From contig PAAY01000101.1 in assembly GCA_002698985.1 (NCBI GenBank), positions 1-64,000 on the forward strand: a stretch of 64,000 nucleotides of DNA, given 5' to 3'. The stretch is from Saprospirales bacterium (GTDB lineage Bacteria > Bacteroidota > Bacteroidia > Chitinophagales > Saprospiraceae). The position numbers and the translations under genes are program-made. Below the pieces are notes generated by a model. The model saw only the letters and a program-made list of their open reading frames with translations. It was not told where the DNA came from and made no database searches. Positions 43,845-54,581 of this stretch are shown here, piece after piece. Position 1 is the stretch's first letter. Each line of letters starts with the position of its first letter.

Positions 43845-44864
43845 TCATTCCGATGCGCCATTCAGGTAGGAGGCAACTCTTTCAAGGGCATTTTGGCGGA
43901 CATTGGCGTAATAGAAATTGTAATCAGCAATGTGGTAATTGCGCTTCATCAAAAGAAAGGAACCCGGAAAGCGCGGCTTGTGGGCCCACAAGAAACCGTT
44001 TGAGATTTGTGCATCTGCCAGTCCGGGTTTTACCAGGTTGAATTTTTTCAGAACGGTGCCTTCATTGAGATCCAGACCGGCAGGGCTGGGCTCGGTGGTC
44101 CAGGTCAGCGGATTGACAACTGCAATTGAATCTCCTTTTGGGAATCCCTTCGGGTAAAAGCCGTGTTTCACGGTTCTCCATGAACAGAAGCAAGCGGTTT
44201 GTTCGGGGGTCTGGCACAAGGGGATGTTGTCGAACTCATCAACAGCTACTGGCCATCCCACGATGTAGGCCACTACCAGTTTTTCCCGAAGGGCAGAATG
44301 GTCAAAAAATTCTTTCAGCAAACGAACGGCATGGCGCGACCCCTGGCTGTGAGCGGCGATGATGATGGGCCTGCCCTGGTTCCAATGGTCGAGGTAGTAT
44401 TGAAACGCTTTAGCAATATCGGCATAGGCAAGGTCCAGAGCCTCGGCAGCGGATTTTCTGTCCTTTGTATAAAAGGCCTTCAGGTGGGCTTGCCGGTACC
44501 TGGGGGCAAACACGCGGCCTGCAGCATTGAAAATACTGGCCTGGTGGAGGATGGTTGAATTGTCAGTTTCTTCGTTGAGTTCCTGGTCGTGCAGGTCTCC
44601 GTTCCAGGATTTGGCCTTGCCGAAATAGATGGTTGGATGCAAGAAAAAGACATCTACATCAGTTACCGGATGACCGTTTGAAAGAGAGGGATCGGGCACC
44701 CGATCGGAGGGGTCTTCTTTGTCCGGATGCGCAGCCCAGTAAAATAGGTCACTGTAGTCCGGTGCGGACGGCACGGAAGTTGACTCAAATTTTCCCGGCT
44801 TCGTGCTGCATGAGATGAAAATGAATACTGAAACCAGTGTCAGAAGACTTTTTGATAGGACCAT
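43845..44864 (-). CDS. DUF3089 alpha/beta-hydrolase-like lipoprotein
   Basis: A 339-residue protein with a lipoprotein signal (LVSVFIFISC). The nucleophile elbow is AAHSQGSRHAVRLL with Ser173. Other DUF3089 blocks are VDVFFLHPTIYF near the N-terminus, APRYRQAHLKAF, and the Cys-containing TACFCSWRTVKHGF. Members are esterase or lipase-like hydrolases; no substrate is established. It stands alone between mltA and ugd. Confidence 0.87.
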   Translation of the reverse strand: MVLSKSLLTLVSVFIFISCSTKPGKFESTSVPSAPDYSDLFYWAAHPDKEDPSDRVPDPSLSNGHPVTDVDVFFLHPTIYFGKAKSWNGDLHDQELNEETDNSTILHQASIFNAAGRVFAPRYRQAHLKAFYTKDRKSAAEALDLAYADIAKAFQYYLDHWNQGRPIIIAAHSQGSRHAVRLLKEFFDHSALREKLVVAYIVGWPVAVDEFDNIPLCQTPEQTACFCSWRTVKHGFYPKGFPKGDSIAVVNPLTWTTEPSPAGLDLNEGTVLKKFNLVKPGLADAQISNGFLWAHKPRFPGSFLLMKRNYHIADYNFYYANVRQNALERVASYLNGASE

Positions 44865-45038
44865 TTCGGCAAATTGGTATGAAGTTCTTTTTGTTGCGAA
44901 GCGAAGTTAAAACCTCCATCTATTGTGATTGTTCTTTCGCTGCGCAATTCTCCCCGTCAAATTAAAAGTCACACCCCCAATTGTCAGAAAATCCAAATCA
45001 ATTTTACAATTACACTGATCTGAGAACGGTGAGGCCGC

Positions 45039-45046
45039 TATTTTTG
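45039..45046 (+). promoter_or_regulatory. -7 element for ugd
   Basis: TATTTTTG matches TAnnTTTG fully. The transcript would start about 17 bases before the ATG at 45070, with the A-rich leader CACAAAAACCAAACGAAC. Confidence 0.5.
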
Positions 45047-45069
45047 CGGTTCACAAAAACCAAACGAAC

Positions 45070-46401
45070 ATGAAATTAGCAGTAATAGGAACCGGATATG
45101 TAGGGCTTGTATCAGGCACCTGCTTTGCAGAAACGGGAAATGACGTCATCTGTGTTGACATCGATGAGAACAAGGTCAAGCGGATGCAAAACGGTGAGAT
45201 CCCGATTTATGAGCCGGGGCTTGACGTAATTTTTGAGAGGAATACCCGCCAGGGGCGCTTGAAATTCACCACTGATCTTGCAAGCGCAGTAGATCACGCA
45301 GAAGTTATCTTCTTGGCACTGCCCACACCTCCGGGTGAGGACGGTTCTGCCGACCTGAAATACATCATGGGTGTTGCCGATGATCTTTCAAAGCTGATCA
45401 AGCGCTACACCGTCGTCGTTGACAAGAGTACGGTGCCGGTGGGAACCGCTGAGAAAGTTCATGCCATTCTGGCGCAGCGCCTGGATGAAGAGCTCTTCGA
45501 CGTAGTTTCCAATCCTGAGTTTTTGCGGGAGGGAGTAGCTGTTGAAGACTTTATGAAACCGGACCGGGTGGTCATCGGCACCAAAAGCGAGCGTGCCCGC
45601 AAAGTGATGAAGCGCCTCTATGAGCCTTTCGTCCGCCAGGGCAACCCCATCTATTTTATGGATGAGCGCTCTGCTGAAATGACCAAATACGCCGCCAACT
45701 CCTACCTGGCCGCCAGGATTTCCTTCATGAACGAGATTGCCAACCTTTGTGAAAAGGTAGGTGCGAATGTGGATTCGGTCCGTGTGGGCATGGGCAGCGA
45801 TAGCCGCATCGGCAAGCGCTTTCTGTTCCCGGGTGTAGGCTACGGAGGCTCCTGTTTCCCGAAGGACGTACAAGCACTGGCCAAAACTGCCGAAGATTAC
45901 GAATACGACTTCAAGATTCTGAAGGCAGTGATGAACGTGAATGCCAATCAAAAGCACCGGCTTACCGCCAAAATCAAATCCTACCTCGGTGAAAACCTGG
46001 CAGGCAGAACCATAGCCATCTGGGGCCTTGCCTTCAAACCCAACACGGACGATATCCGTGAAGCACCAGCCCTTTACCTGATCAATGACTTGCTGGAAGC
46101 TGGTGCCAGCCTCAAGGTTTACGACCCTGAAGCCATGGACAATGTAAAAGAGATCTTTGGTGACCGCATCAGCTACGCCAAAGACCAGTACGAGGCCCTG
46201 GTGGATGCGGATGCGCTGGCCATTGTCACTGAATGGACCGTCTTCAGAACGCCGAGCTTCGATGTGATGCGCAAACTGCTGAAGGCTCCCGTCATTTTCG
46301 ACGGAAGGAACCTATACGACATCGAAATCATGAAGGACATGGGCTTCCACTATGAGAGCATCGGCCGCGATGTGGTAGGTGCACTGGAGAACGCCCAGTA
46401 A
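45070..46401 (+). CDS. ugd: UDP-glucose 6-dehydrogenase
   Basis: Oxidises UDP-glucose to UDP-glucuronate with two NAD, supplying uronic acid for surface polysaccharides. The 443-residue protein starts MKLAVIGTGYVGLVSG with the NAD-binding GxGxxG. The catalytic Cys262 is in YGGSCFPKDVQALA. LPTPPGEDGSADLKYI and WGLAFKPNTDDIREAP are further conserved blocks. It is monocistronic here, with its own -7 element and terminator, and no glycosyltransferase cluster is adjacent. Confidence 0.96.
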   Translation: MKLAVIGTGYVGLVSGTCFAETGNDVICVDIDENKVKRMQNGEIPIYEPGLDVIFERNTRQGRLKFTTDLASAVDHAEVIFLALPTPPGEDGSADLKYIMGVADDLSKLIKRYTVVVDKSTVPVGTAEKVHAILAQRLDEELFDVVSNPEFLREGVAVEDFMKPDRVVIGTKSERARKVMKRLYEPFVRQGNPIYFMDERSAEMTKYAANSYLAARISFMNEIANLCEKVGANVDSVRVGMGSDSRIGKRFLFPGVGYGGSCFPKDVQALAKTAEDYEYDFKILKAVMNVNANQKHRLTAKIKSYLGENLAGRTIAIWGLAFKPNTDDIREAPALYLINDLLEAGASLKVYDPEAMDNVKEIFGDRISYAKDQYEALVDADALAIVTEWTVFRTPSFDVMRKLLKAPVIFDGRNLYDIEIMKDMGFHYESIGRDVVGALENAQ

Positions 46402-46426
46402 TTGCTGTTTTCACGACAGTTTTCAG

Positions 46427-46465
46427 GCAGCGGAGTTGGTTTCAGCTCCGCTGCTTGCGTTTTTG
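46427..46465 (+). terminator. Terminator of ugd
   Basis: GCAGCGGAG (46427-46435) pairs with CTCCGCTGC (46446-46454) around a ten-base loop, followed by TTGCGTTTTTG. Confidence 0.75.
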
Positions 46466-46498
46466 TCTGTAAACCAACCAACATATTCCTAAGCTTCG

Positions 46499-46529
46499 TT
46501 CGGGGAAGCGGGCAGGAAAAGTACATTTG
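46499..46529 (+). promoter_or_regulatory. Promoter of the metzincin-like protease gene
   Basis: TTCG at 46499-46502 and TACATTTG at 46522-46529 are 19 bases apart: a full match to TAnnTTTG and one mismatch to TTTG. This supports the ATG at 46608 rather than the TTG-type start at 46527, which would overlap the promoter. Confidence 0.5.
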
Positions 46530-46607
46530 CAGAACATCCTGCATAAGCGGGTGTTTCTTCTCCATCAGAACCCATTCACCACTCAAATCAGTATTGAAAT
46601 TATTGCG

Positions 46608-49600
46608 ATGAAATACTTCTCCACCACATGCTGCCTGCTGCTGTTGGCACTGGTTTCCTTTGCCCAAACTCCCGCCAACTTCTGGAAAGAGGTCAGCTAC
46701 GAGCAAATCTTCCTTCCGGAAAATGCAGAAACGGTTGACATGCCGGCCAACTACCGTCTGCTTTCATTGGATTTCGACGGAATCAGGAATTACCTGCGCA
46801 ATGCACCGGCTGAAGGCACCCCCAACATCAAAGAACAGGCCCTGCCCATCACCCTCCCAATGCCAGATGGCCGCATGGAAACTTTCAAGGTTTGGGAATC
46901 TTCGGTAATGGCTCCTGAACTGGCGGCCAAATACCCCATGATCAAGACCTACGCCGGACAGGGAGTCGACAACCCCCATTACACCTTGCGAATGGGCACA
47001 GGTCTGGACGGTTTCCACGCCGTGATACTGGCCGAGAAGGGGGGATCTATCATTTCCCGCTATGCCACCAACCAAACGAAATACTACCTGAATTACTCCA
47101 AATCAGACATCCGCCTCGATCAGCTCAACCTGCCTCCAGAGCTCATCAAAGTGGTGCAAATGGAATCGAAGAAGAAAGAAGCTGAGCAGATTGCTGCCCA
47201 CAAAGGCGGCGTGCGTGGCGGTGGTGACGGCGAACTGGTAGAGCGCCGCGATTACCGCTTCGCCCTGGCCTGCACCGGAGAATACGGACAAACGCATGGC
47301 GGTACCGTTCCAACCGTACTATCTACCCTTGTAACAGCCGCCAACACCCTGAACAGCGTTGTCGGAAGGGATGCTGACATGCGGCTTGTGCTCATTCCCA
47401 ACAACGACCAACTGGTCTTTTTGGACCCCACCACCGACCCCTACAACAACGCCAACATGGGCACGGCCCTGCTGTCGCAAAACGAGCAGGTGCTCAACCA
47501 GATCGTCGGCCTGTCGAGCTTTGATGTGGGCCACGTTTACACCGGTCCATGCAGCGACGTGGGAGGTGTGGTCTCGGGTTCTGTGTGCAGCGCCGGAAAA
47601 GCCCGTGGTGTTACCTGCAACTTCGGAAGCAACGTGGTGGGTACCACCCTCAGCATCGCTGCCCACGAGATGGGGCACCAGTTTTCCGCAGGGCACACCT
47701 TCAACAACTGCCCCGGCTCCGAAGGTCAGCACCACGCAGGTTCAGCCTATGAGCCAGGCAGCGGAAGCACCATTTTGTCGTACCAGGGTGCTTGTGGTTC
47801 CAACAACATTCCCGGTCCTTCGCAAGTACATTACCACGGTGGCACCGTTGAAGAATACTGGATTTACACCCACTATACCGGTGGCAACATTTGCCCGCTG
47901 GTAACGACCACCAACAACCACGCCCCGGCTGTGAGCCTGCCCTATACCGATGGCTTTTACATCCCCATCGGAACGCCCTTCGAACTGGAGGCCATCGCCT
48001 CTGACGAAGATGGCGATGCCATCACCTACTGCTGGGAGCAGATGGACCTCGGTCCGGTCTCGCAACTCGGCACCCCCATCGCTTCGGCACCGAGTTTCAG
48101 AAGCTGGGATCCCACCACCACCCCTGTCAGAACTTTTCCGAAGATGAGCACCGTGCTGAGCAATGGCTCCGATATTACCGAAGTGCTGCCGACTTACTCC
48201 CGGGATTTCACCTTCAGGGTAACCGTCCGAGACAACAACATGAGCGAAGACGCCGGCGGTATCACCTGGCAGGATGTCAAGTTCAAAGCTACTGATTCGG
48301 CCGGACCGTTCAAGGTCACCTACCCCAACTCCAACCTCGACAACGTACAAGCCGGTCAACAGGTAACCGTCACCTGGGATGTGGCCAACACCGACAACAA
48401 CAAAGTCAATTGCCAGTCTGTCAATATCCTGCTCTCCGTCAACGGCGGCAGTGCCTTCAACATTCCCCTGGCCATCAGCACGCCGAACGACGGCAGCGAA
48501 ACCGTTTTCATTCCGGACGTAACCACATCCAGTGCCCGCATCCGCATCGAAGCGGCTGACAACATCTTCTTCGACGTTTCCAATCAGAATTTCTCGATAG
48601 AGCCGGCTGACGAGCCTGGCCTTGCTTTTTCTTTCGCTCCGCAATTCCAGCAAGTTTGTGTGCCGGACATTGCCGAAGTAACCATCAATACGCAGAGCAT
48701 CCTAAACTTCGACCAGCCGGTCAGCTTTGAGATCATCGATGGCCTGCCCGCCGATGTTCAGGTCTCATTCAGTGCCAATCCGGTGATGCCGGGTGAGAGC
48801 ACTACCCTCACCGCTGATATGACGGGCGTTGCCGACGATGGTTCTTTCACAGCTACGCTGCAAACCATTGCCGGAGGAGACACCATACTTTCAGAACTCT
48901 ACTTCAACATCGTCAACAATGACTTTACAGCCCTTGCGCTGGAAGGTCCGGCTGATGGTGAATCAGGACTCGGCGTATTGCCGGAGTTCAGCTGGACGGA
49001 CCTGCCGCAGGCCGATGTGGTGAATTTCCAGTTGAGCACGACGCCTTTCTTTGCCCCTGACGACATTGTCGAAGAGGCTTACAACCTGACGGATTCGTAC
49101 TATGTGCCAACCGTGGGCCTCGATGAAAACACGGTTTACTACTGGCGTATCCAGCCGGGTAACGAATGCGGCCTGGCAGACTTTACCCTGCCCGCCACCT
49201 TCCAGACCCGCACGGTGACCTGTACGCCGTTTGTCAGCAGCGATGTTCCGAAATCCATCTCAGCAATTGGCACACCGACGGTTTCTTCCGTGCTGCCCAT
49301 CATTTCCAGCGGCACCATTTCCGACATCAATGTGTCAAAACTAAAAGGAACACACGACGCCCTTCCGCACATTGCTGCCTCATTGGTTAGCCCATCGGGC
49401 ACCGAGGTGGTGCTGTTCAGCGGCATCTGTGGCAATACGCAAGCCTTTGACCTCGGCCTGGACGATGAAGCTGCTTTCGACGTTGCCGACAACTGCCCGC
49501 CCATCAACGGCATCAAATACCGCCCGCAAAACCCGCTCGCAGCTTTCAAAGGGGAAAACACCCTGGGAGAATGGACCATGAACATCAAAGTGATCAACAA

Positions 49601-50279
49601 CGACGGCCAGGGAGGAACCTTCGAAGCCTGGGGCGTTGAGTTCTGTGCCTCCATCGAGCCGGAGCACCCCTTCATTGTGAAAAACGACACCATGCCGGTG
49701 CCGCCCCTCGATACCCGGACCCTGTACAACATCTACCTGAATGTGCAGGATGCCGATGACGTTGCCGACGACCTGCAGTTCACCATCGTGGTGGCGACCA
49801 AGGATGGCTACATCGCACGCGATGGCGTGCAACTCGGTGTTGGTGATCATTTTACCATGCGAGACATCCACCAGGAGCGCATCACCTACACCAACACCAA
49901 TCCCGATGCCCTCTTCGATTTCTTCACTTTCATCGTGCAGGATGATCAGGGTGGCTTCATGGGTACGCCCAAATTCAACATCGTCATAGACCCGGATGCG
50001 CCCGTGGCCACCAACGAGGCCCTGCCCGATGGTGTGGACCTCGTGATCTTCCCGAACCCTGCTTCCAACCTCCTCCGGCTGGCCCTCACCGAGCCACTGG
50101 ACGAAAGGGCCTACCTGCAAATCACCGACCTGCGGGGAAGCGTGTTGTGGAAGCAGCCGGAAACAGACCTGCGCACCGCCGTCAACATTGACGTCAGTGA
50201 CCTACCCAACGGGCTTTACTTGCTCCAGCTTCGCACAAACAGCGGAGCCATTGCCAGGAAGTTCACGGTGATGAGGTAG
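46608..50279 (+). CDS. T9SS-exported metzincin-like metalloprotease
   Basis: A 1223-residue secreted protein with a signal peptide (1-20, ending SFAQ). The propeptide-like region is followed by a reprolysin-like catalytic domain with HEMGHQFSAGH at residues 353-363; the three zinc ligands fit HExxHxxxxxH, but the Gly usual at the seventh step is Ser. Then come a cadherin-like segment (NHAPAVSLPYTDGFYI, ASDEDGDAITYCWEQ), further beta-sandwich domains, a P/Homo B domain (ISDINVSKLKGTHDALPHI, GEWTMNIKVINNDGQGG) and a C-terminal T9SS type A domain (IFPNPASNLLRLAL, LPNGLYLLQLRT). It probably degrades extracellular protein. No partner genes are near. Confidence 0.9.
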   Translation: MKYFSTTCCLLLLALVSFAQTPANFWKEVSYEQIFLPENAETVDMPANYRLLSLDFDGIRNYLRNAPAEGTPNIKEQALPITLPMPDGRMETFKVWESSVMAPELAAKYPMIKTYAGQGVDNPHYTLRMGTGLDGFHAVILAEKGGSIISRYATNQTKYYLNYSKSDIRLDQLNLPPELIKVVQMESKKKEAEQIAAHKGGVRGGGDGELVERRDYRFALACTGEYGQTHGGTVPTVLSTLVTAANTLNSVVGRDADMRLVLIPNNDQLVFLDPTTDPYNNANMGTALLSQNEQVLNQIVGLSSFDVGHVYTGPCSDVGGVVSGSVCSAGKARGVTCNFGSNVVGTTLSIAAHEMGHQFSAGHTFNNCPGSEGQHHAGSAYEPGSGSTILSYQGACGSNNIPGPSQVHYHGGTVEEYWIYTHYTGGNICPLVTTTNNHAPAVSLPYTDGFYIPIGTPFELEAIASDEDGDAITYCWEQMDLGPVSQLGTPIASAPSFRSWDPTTTPVRTFPKMSTVLSNGSDITEVLPTYSRDFTFRVTVRDNNMSEDAGGITWQDVKFKATDSAGPFKVTYPNSNLDNVQAGQQVTVTWDVANTDNNKVNCQSVNILLSVNGGSAFNIPLAISTPNDGSETVFIPDVTTSSARIRIEAADNIFFDVSNQNFSIEPADEPGLAFSFAPQFQQVCVPDIAEVTINTQSILNFDQPVSFEIIDGLPADVQVSFSANPVMPGESTTLTADMTGVADDGSFTATLQTIAGGDTILSELYFNIVNNDFTALALEGPADGESGLGVLPEFSWTDLPQADVVNFQLSTTPFFAPDDIVEEAYNLTDSYYVPTVGLDENTVYYWRIQPGNECGLADFTLPATFQTRTVTCTPFVSSDVPKSISAIGTPTVSSVLPIISSGTISDINVSKLKGTHDALPHIAASLVSPSGTEVVLFSGICGNTQAFDLGLDDEAAFDVADNCPPINGIKYRPQNPLAAFKGENTLGEWTMNIKVINNDGQGGTFEAWGVEFCASIEPEHPFIVKNDTMPVPPLDTRTLYNIYLNVQDADDVADDLQFTIVVATKDGYIARDGVQLGVGDHFTMRDIHQERITYTNTNPDALFDFFTFIVQDDQGGFMGTPKFNIVIDPDAPVATNEALPDGVDLVIFPNPASNLLRLALTEPLDERAYLQITDLRGSVLWKQPETDLRTAVNIDVSDLPNGLYLLQLRTNSGAIARKFTVMR

Positions 50280-50362
50280 GTTGGAGAGGTTTAAAGGGGT
50301 TTTAGAGGGGTTTGGAGAGGTTCGGTTGACTTCTCAAGCCCCTCTAAACATTTCTAAACCAA
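50280..50362. repeat. AGAGGTTTAAAGGGGTT hairpin repeat
   Basis: Tandem GAGAGGTTTAAAGGGG and TTTTAGAGGGG words face CCCCTCTAAACATTTCTAAA, a hairpin of the same family as 17058-17120 and 26018-26100. It lies directly after the metalloprotease stop codon and before the convergent FAH gene stop, where it may work as a terminator. Confidence 0.55.
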
Positions 50363-50992
50363 TCACTTCACTTCGCAATGCAGTAACTTCTCTGCTTTTC
50401 CTTCCTTCGTCAAAACGAAGCCTTCAAGCAGGTCACCAATTTGAACGGGGCCTACGCCGGCCGGCGTTCCGGTGAAGATGAGATCGCCCTGTAGCAGCTT
50501 GAAATAACGGGAAATAAACACGATCAGCTCATCGAAGGGGAACAACAGGTCACGCGTGTGGCCGTGCTGCACCTCATCTCCGTTTTTGCGAAGAAAAAAT
50601 TCGATGTCGCCATCCGGCTGCCGGACATCTTCTATCGGCAGGAACTTTCCGAGTACAGCAGAATTGTCAAAACCTTTGGCCAGTTCCCAGGGCTGCCCCT
50701 TTTTCTTGAGTTCTGATTGCAGATCACGGGCTGTAAAGTCAATGCCCAGGGCAATTTCATTGTAATAAGTGTGCGCAAATTCAGGCTGTACGGCCTTCCC
50801 ATTCTTGCAGATTTTCAGCACCACCTCACATTCGTAATGGAGGTCCTTCGTAAAATCCGGATAGTAAAATGGCTTCTCGTTCACCAACAGCGCCGACGGC
50901 GGTTTCATGAACACCACCGGCCTCTCCGGAACGGGATTGTTCAGCTCTTTGGCGTGGTCAGCGTAATTGCGGCCTATGCAAATGATCTTCAT
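50363..50992 (-). CDS. Fumarylacetoacetate hydrolase family protein
   Basis: A 209-residue FAH-fold enzyme. The N-terminus MKIICIGRNYADHAKELNNP and the blocks EVVLKICKNGKAVQ, LGIDFTARDLQSELKKKGQPW and DLIFTGTPAGVGPVQIGDLL are typical of short FAH proteins that act as acylpyruvases or oxaloacetate decarboxylases. Metal-binding acidic residues lie in HYECEVVLKI. The substrate cannot be told from sequence alone. It has a long repetitive region upstream (50993-51646). Confidence 0.92.
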   Translation of the reverse strand: MKIICIGRNYADHAKELNNPVPERPVVFMKPPSALLVNEKPFYYPDFTKDLHYECEVVLKICKNGKAVQPEFAHTYYNEIALGIDFTARDLQSELKKKGQPWELAKGFDNSAVLGKFLPIEDVRQPDGDIEFFLRKNGDEVQHGHTRDLLFPFDELIVFISRYFKLLQGDLIFTGTPAGVGPVQIGDLLEGFVLTKEGKAEKLLHCEVK

Positions 50993-53047
<2,055 letters not shown>

Positions 53048-53055
53048 CCGGGGAT

Positions 53056-53087
53056 CGGTTGTCCCCGACGGCTATCGGGGACAACCG
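53056..53087. terminator. Thirteen-base-pair perfect hairpin between convergent genes
   Basis: CGGTTGTCCCCGA (53056-53068) pairs with TCGGGGACAACCG (53075-53087). It fills the 42-base gap between tpl (+) and the methyltransferase gene (-). It has no long T-run but is strong enough to affect both transcripts; it shares the CCCGA/TCGGG core with the dispersed palindromes. Confidence 0.65.
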
Positions 53088-53089
53088 CC

Positions 53090-53956
53090 TCAGCCCCTGT
53101 TAAACAGCTTTTGTTTTTCGAAGCGCATGATGGTAATGCCTTTCGAAGGCAGCAGGATTTCGTCAAGGCCTTTGGTCAATGGCAGCAGCATTTTTTGCAG
53201 CCAGAGGGCACGTTTTGAGGAAGGAGGTTCAGCCTCTTCATAAGAGGGTGGTTTCAGCACGCTGGCCGGATAGCCAAAGAGGTACAGGATGGGGCTGAGC
53301 ACCCAGCGAACCCAGTGGTATGGGGTTCGGCGGGCACCGAACATCACCCGGCTGAATGCCACGTCGAGGTAGCTGACCTTCCTGAGCTTGAACTGTCTTT
53401 CGTCAAAATGGGCTTTGTAATCCTCCACCGGGCGGTAGATCATATCCGGAGCAACATTTTTGGAAGGGGCTGTTTCTTCCACCAGAATTACCAGGTCCCT
53501 TGACACCCGGCACACCTCCTCAACAGCCTTTTCCATCTCCTCGTCGTTCAGGTACTGCAACTCAAAAAGCACATACACAATGTCGAAAGCGGCATCGGGA
53601 AAAGGCAGGTTGGTGACCGGGGCCACGCTGAGGTCAACCGGAATGCCTTCCAGGTATCGCTGCGCAATCTCGATGGCGGTAACCGACTGATCCGTGCCAT
53701 AGAGTTCCTTGGGCTTGTATTGGGCAGCGGCTTTGAGCAGGTCGCCAATACCACAACCTACCTCCAGTACCGACAAGCCTTCCACCTCTTTGAGGTTAAT
53801 TTTTTTGAGGAGCTTGTCCCTGAAGTATTTTTCGAAGGGAGTGCGGGGCGGCTCAAACTGGGCGTTCACCGCATTGGGAACCAGCTGAACGATGCGCCGG
53901 CGCAGGTTGCCGGCGGCTTTGTTCACAGTGCTTACGTTGAGGGGGATTCTTTTCAT
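53090..53956 (-). CDS. Class I SAM-dependent methyltransferase
   Basis: A 288-residue protein. Motif I is LSVLEVGCGIGDLLKAA, motif II has the acidic residue at GTDQSVTAIEIAQRYL, and motif post-I to III follows as FPDAAFDIVYVLFELQYL. The C-terminal extension (about 190-288) has a hydrophobic stretch (WVRWVLSPILYLFGYPASVL) that may associate with membrane or lipid. The substrate is unknown. It is possibly read after the GNAT gene upstream, 90 bases away. Confidence 0.88.
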   Translation of the reverse strand: MKRIPLNVSTVNKAAGNLRRRIVQLVPNAVNAQFEPPRTPFEKYFRDKLLKKINLKEVEGLSVLEVGCGIGDLLKAAAQYKPKELYGTDQSVTAIEIAQRYLEGIPVDLSVAPVTNLPFPDAAFDIVYVLFELQYLNDEEMEKAVEEVCRVSRDLVILVEETAPSKNVAPDMIYRPVEDYKAHFDERQFKLRKVSYLDVAFSRVMFGARRTPYHWVRWVLSPILYLFGYPASVLKPPSYEEAEPPSSKRALWLQKMLLPLTKGLDEILLPSKGITIMRFEKQKLFNRG

Positions 53957-54046
53957 GGTTGTAGTCTCTCAATTCGCAGGGGAAGTTACGACGGGATTTC
54001 GTTTTACCGAAGGCAGCAGAAAAAACCTTGCAACAGAAAAGGCAGA

Positions 54047-54562
54047 TTACCTGGGTGCCTCCACGCCAAAGATCCAAACCGGAATATTTTTGAAAGTGCT
54101 CTCTTTCAGCAAAGACATACCGTTGCGGCGGGCCACCGCCTGCGAACGCACATTTTCAGGATGGATGAGGGAAATGAGGCGGGGCGCCAGTTTTTCCCGA
54201 AAGGCGAATTCCCGGCAGGCAATGGCAGCCTCTGTGGCATAGCCATGCCCCCAATGCCCGGGCATGAGGTGGTAGCCAATTTCCAGTTCCTCCTTGCCCT
54301 CCACCTGCTGCCAGATCAGCCCGCACTGGCCGATGAACTCACCGGTTTCCCGATGCTCCAGGGCAAAAAGTCCGTCGCCACGGTTGCGGTAGCGCCCCTG
54401 GGCCCGTATGAGCCAGGCCTCCAGGTACGCGTCGATGGGGTCTTTGATGAACAGGTATTTTACGGCCTCCGGGTTTTCGAAAAAGGTGCGCAACATGGGC
54501 GCATCGGAGTACTCCAGGGGCCGGAAACGCAGGCGTTCAGTGGTAAGGTCTTTTAACAGCAT
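54047..54562 (-). CDS. GNAT-family N-acetyltransferase (RimJ/RimL-like)
   Basis: A 171-residue acetyltransferase of the ribosomal-protein-acetylase-like GNAT group: TTERLRFRPLEYSDAPML at the start, then GQCGLIWQQVEGKEELEIGY, the acetyl-CoA loop region HLMPGHWGHGYATEAAIACR and ENVRSQAVARRNGMSLL near the end. The acceptor substrate is unknown. The ATG at 54562 is used; a TTG lies two codons earlier. A TACTTTTG sequence immediately upstream (54566-54573, minus) would place transcription at or just inside the start codon, so a leaderless transcript is possible. Confidence 0.88.
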   Translation of the reverse strand: MLLKDLTTERLRFRPLEYSDAPMLRTFFENPEAVKYLFIKDPIDAYLEAWLIRAQGRYRNRGDGLFALEHRETGEFIGQCGLIWQQVEGKEELEIGYHLMPGHWGHGYATEAAIACREFAFREKLAPRLISLIHPENVRSQAVARRNGMSLLKESTFKNIPVWIFGVEAPR

Positions 54563-54581
54563 GCCCAAAAGTAGGATGCTT

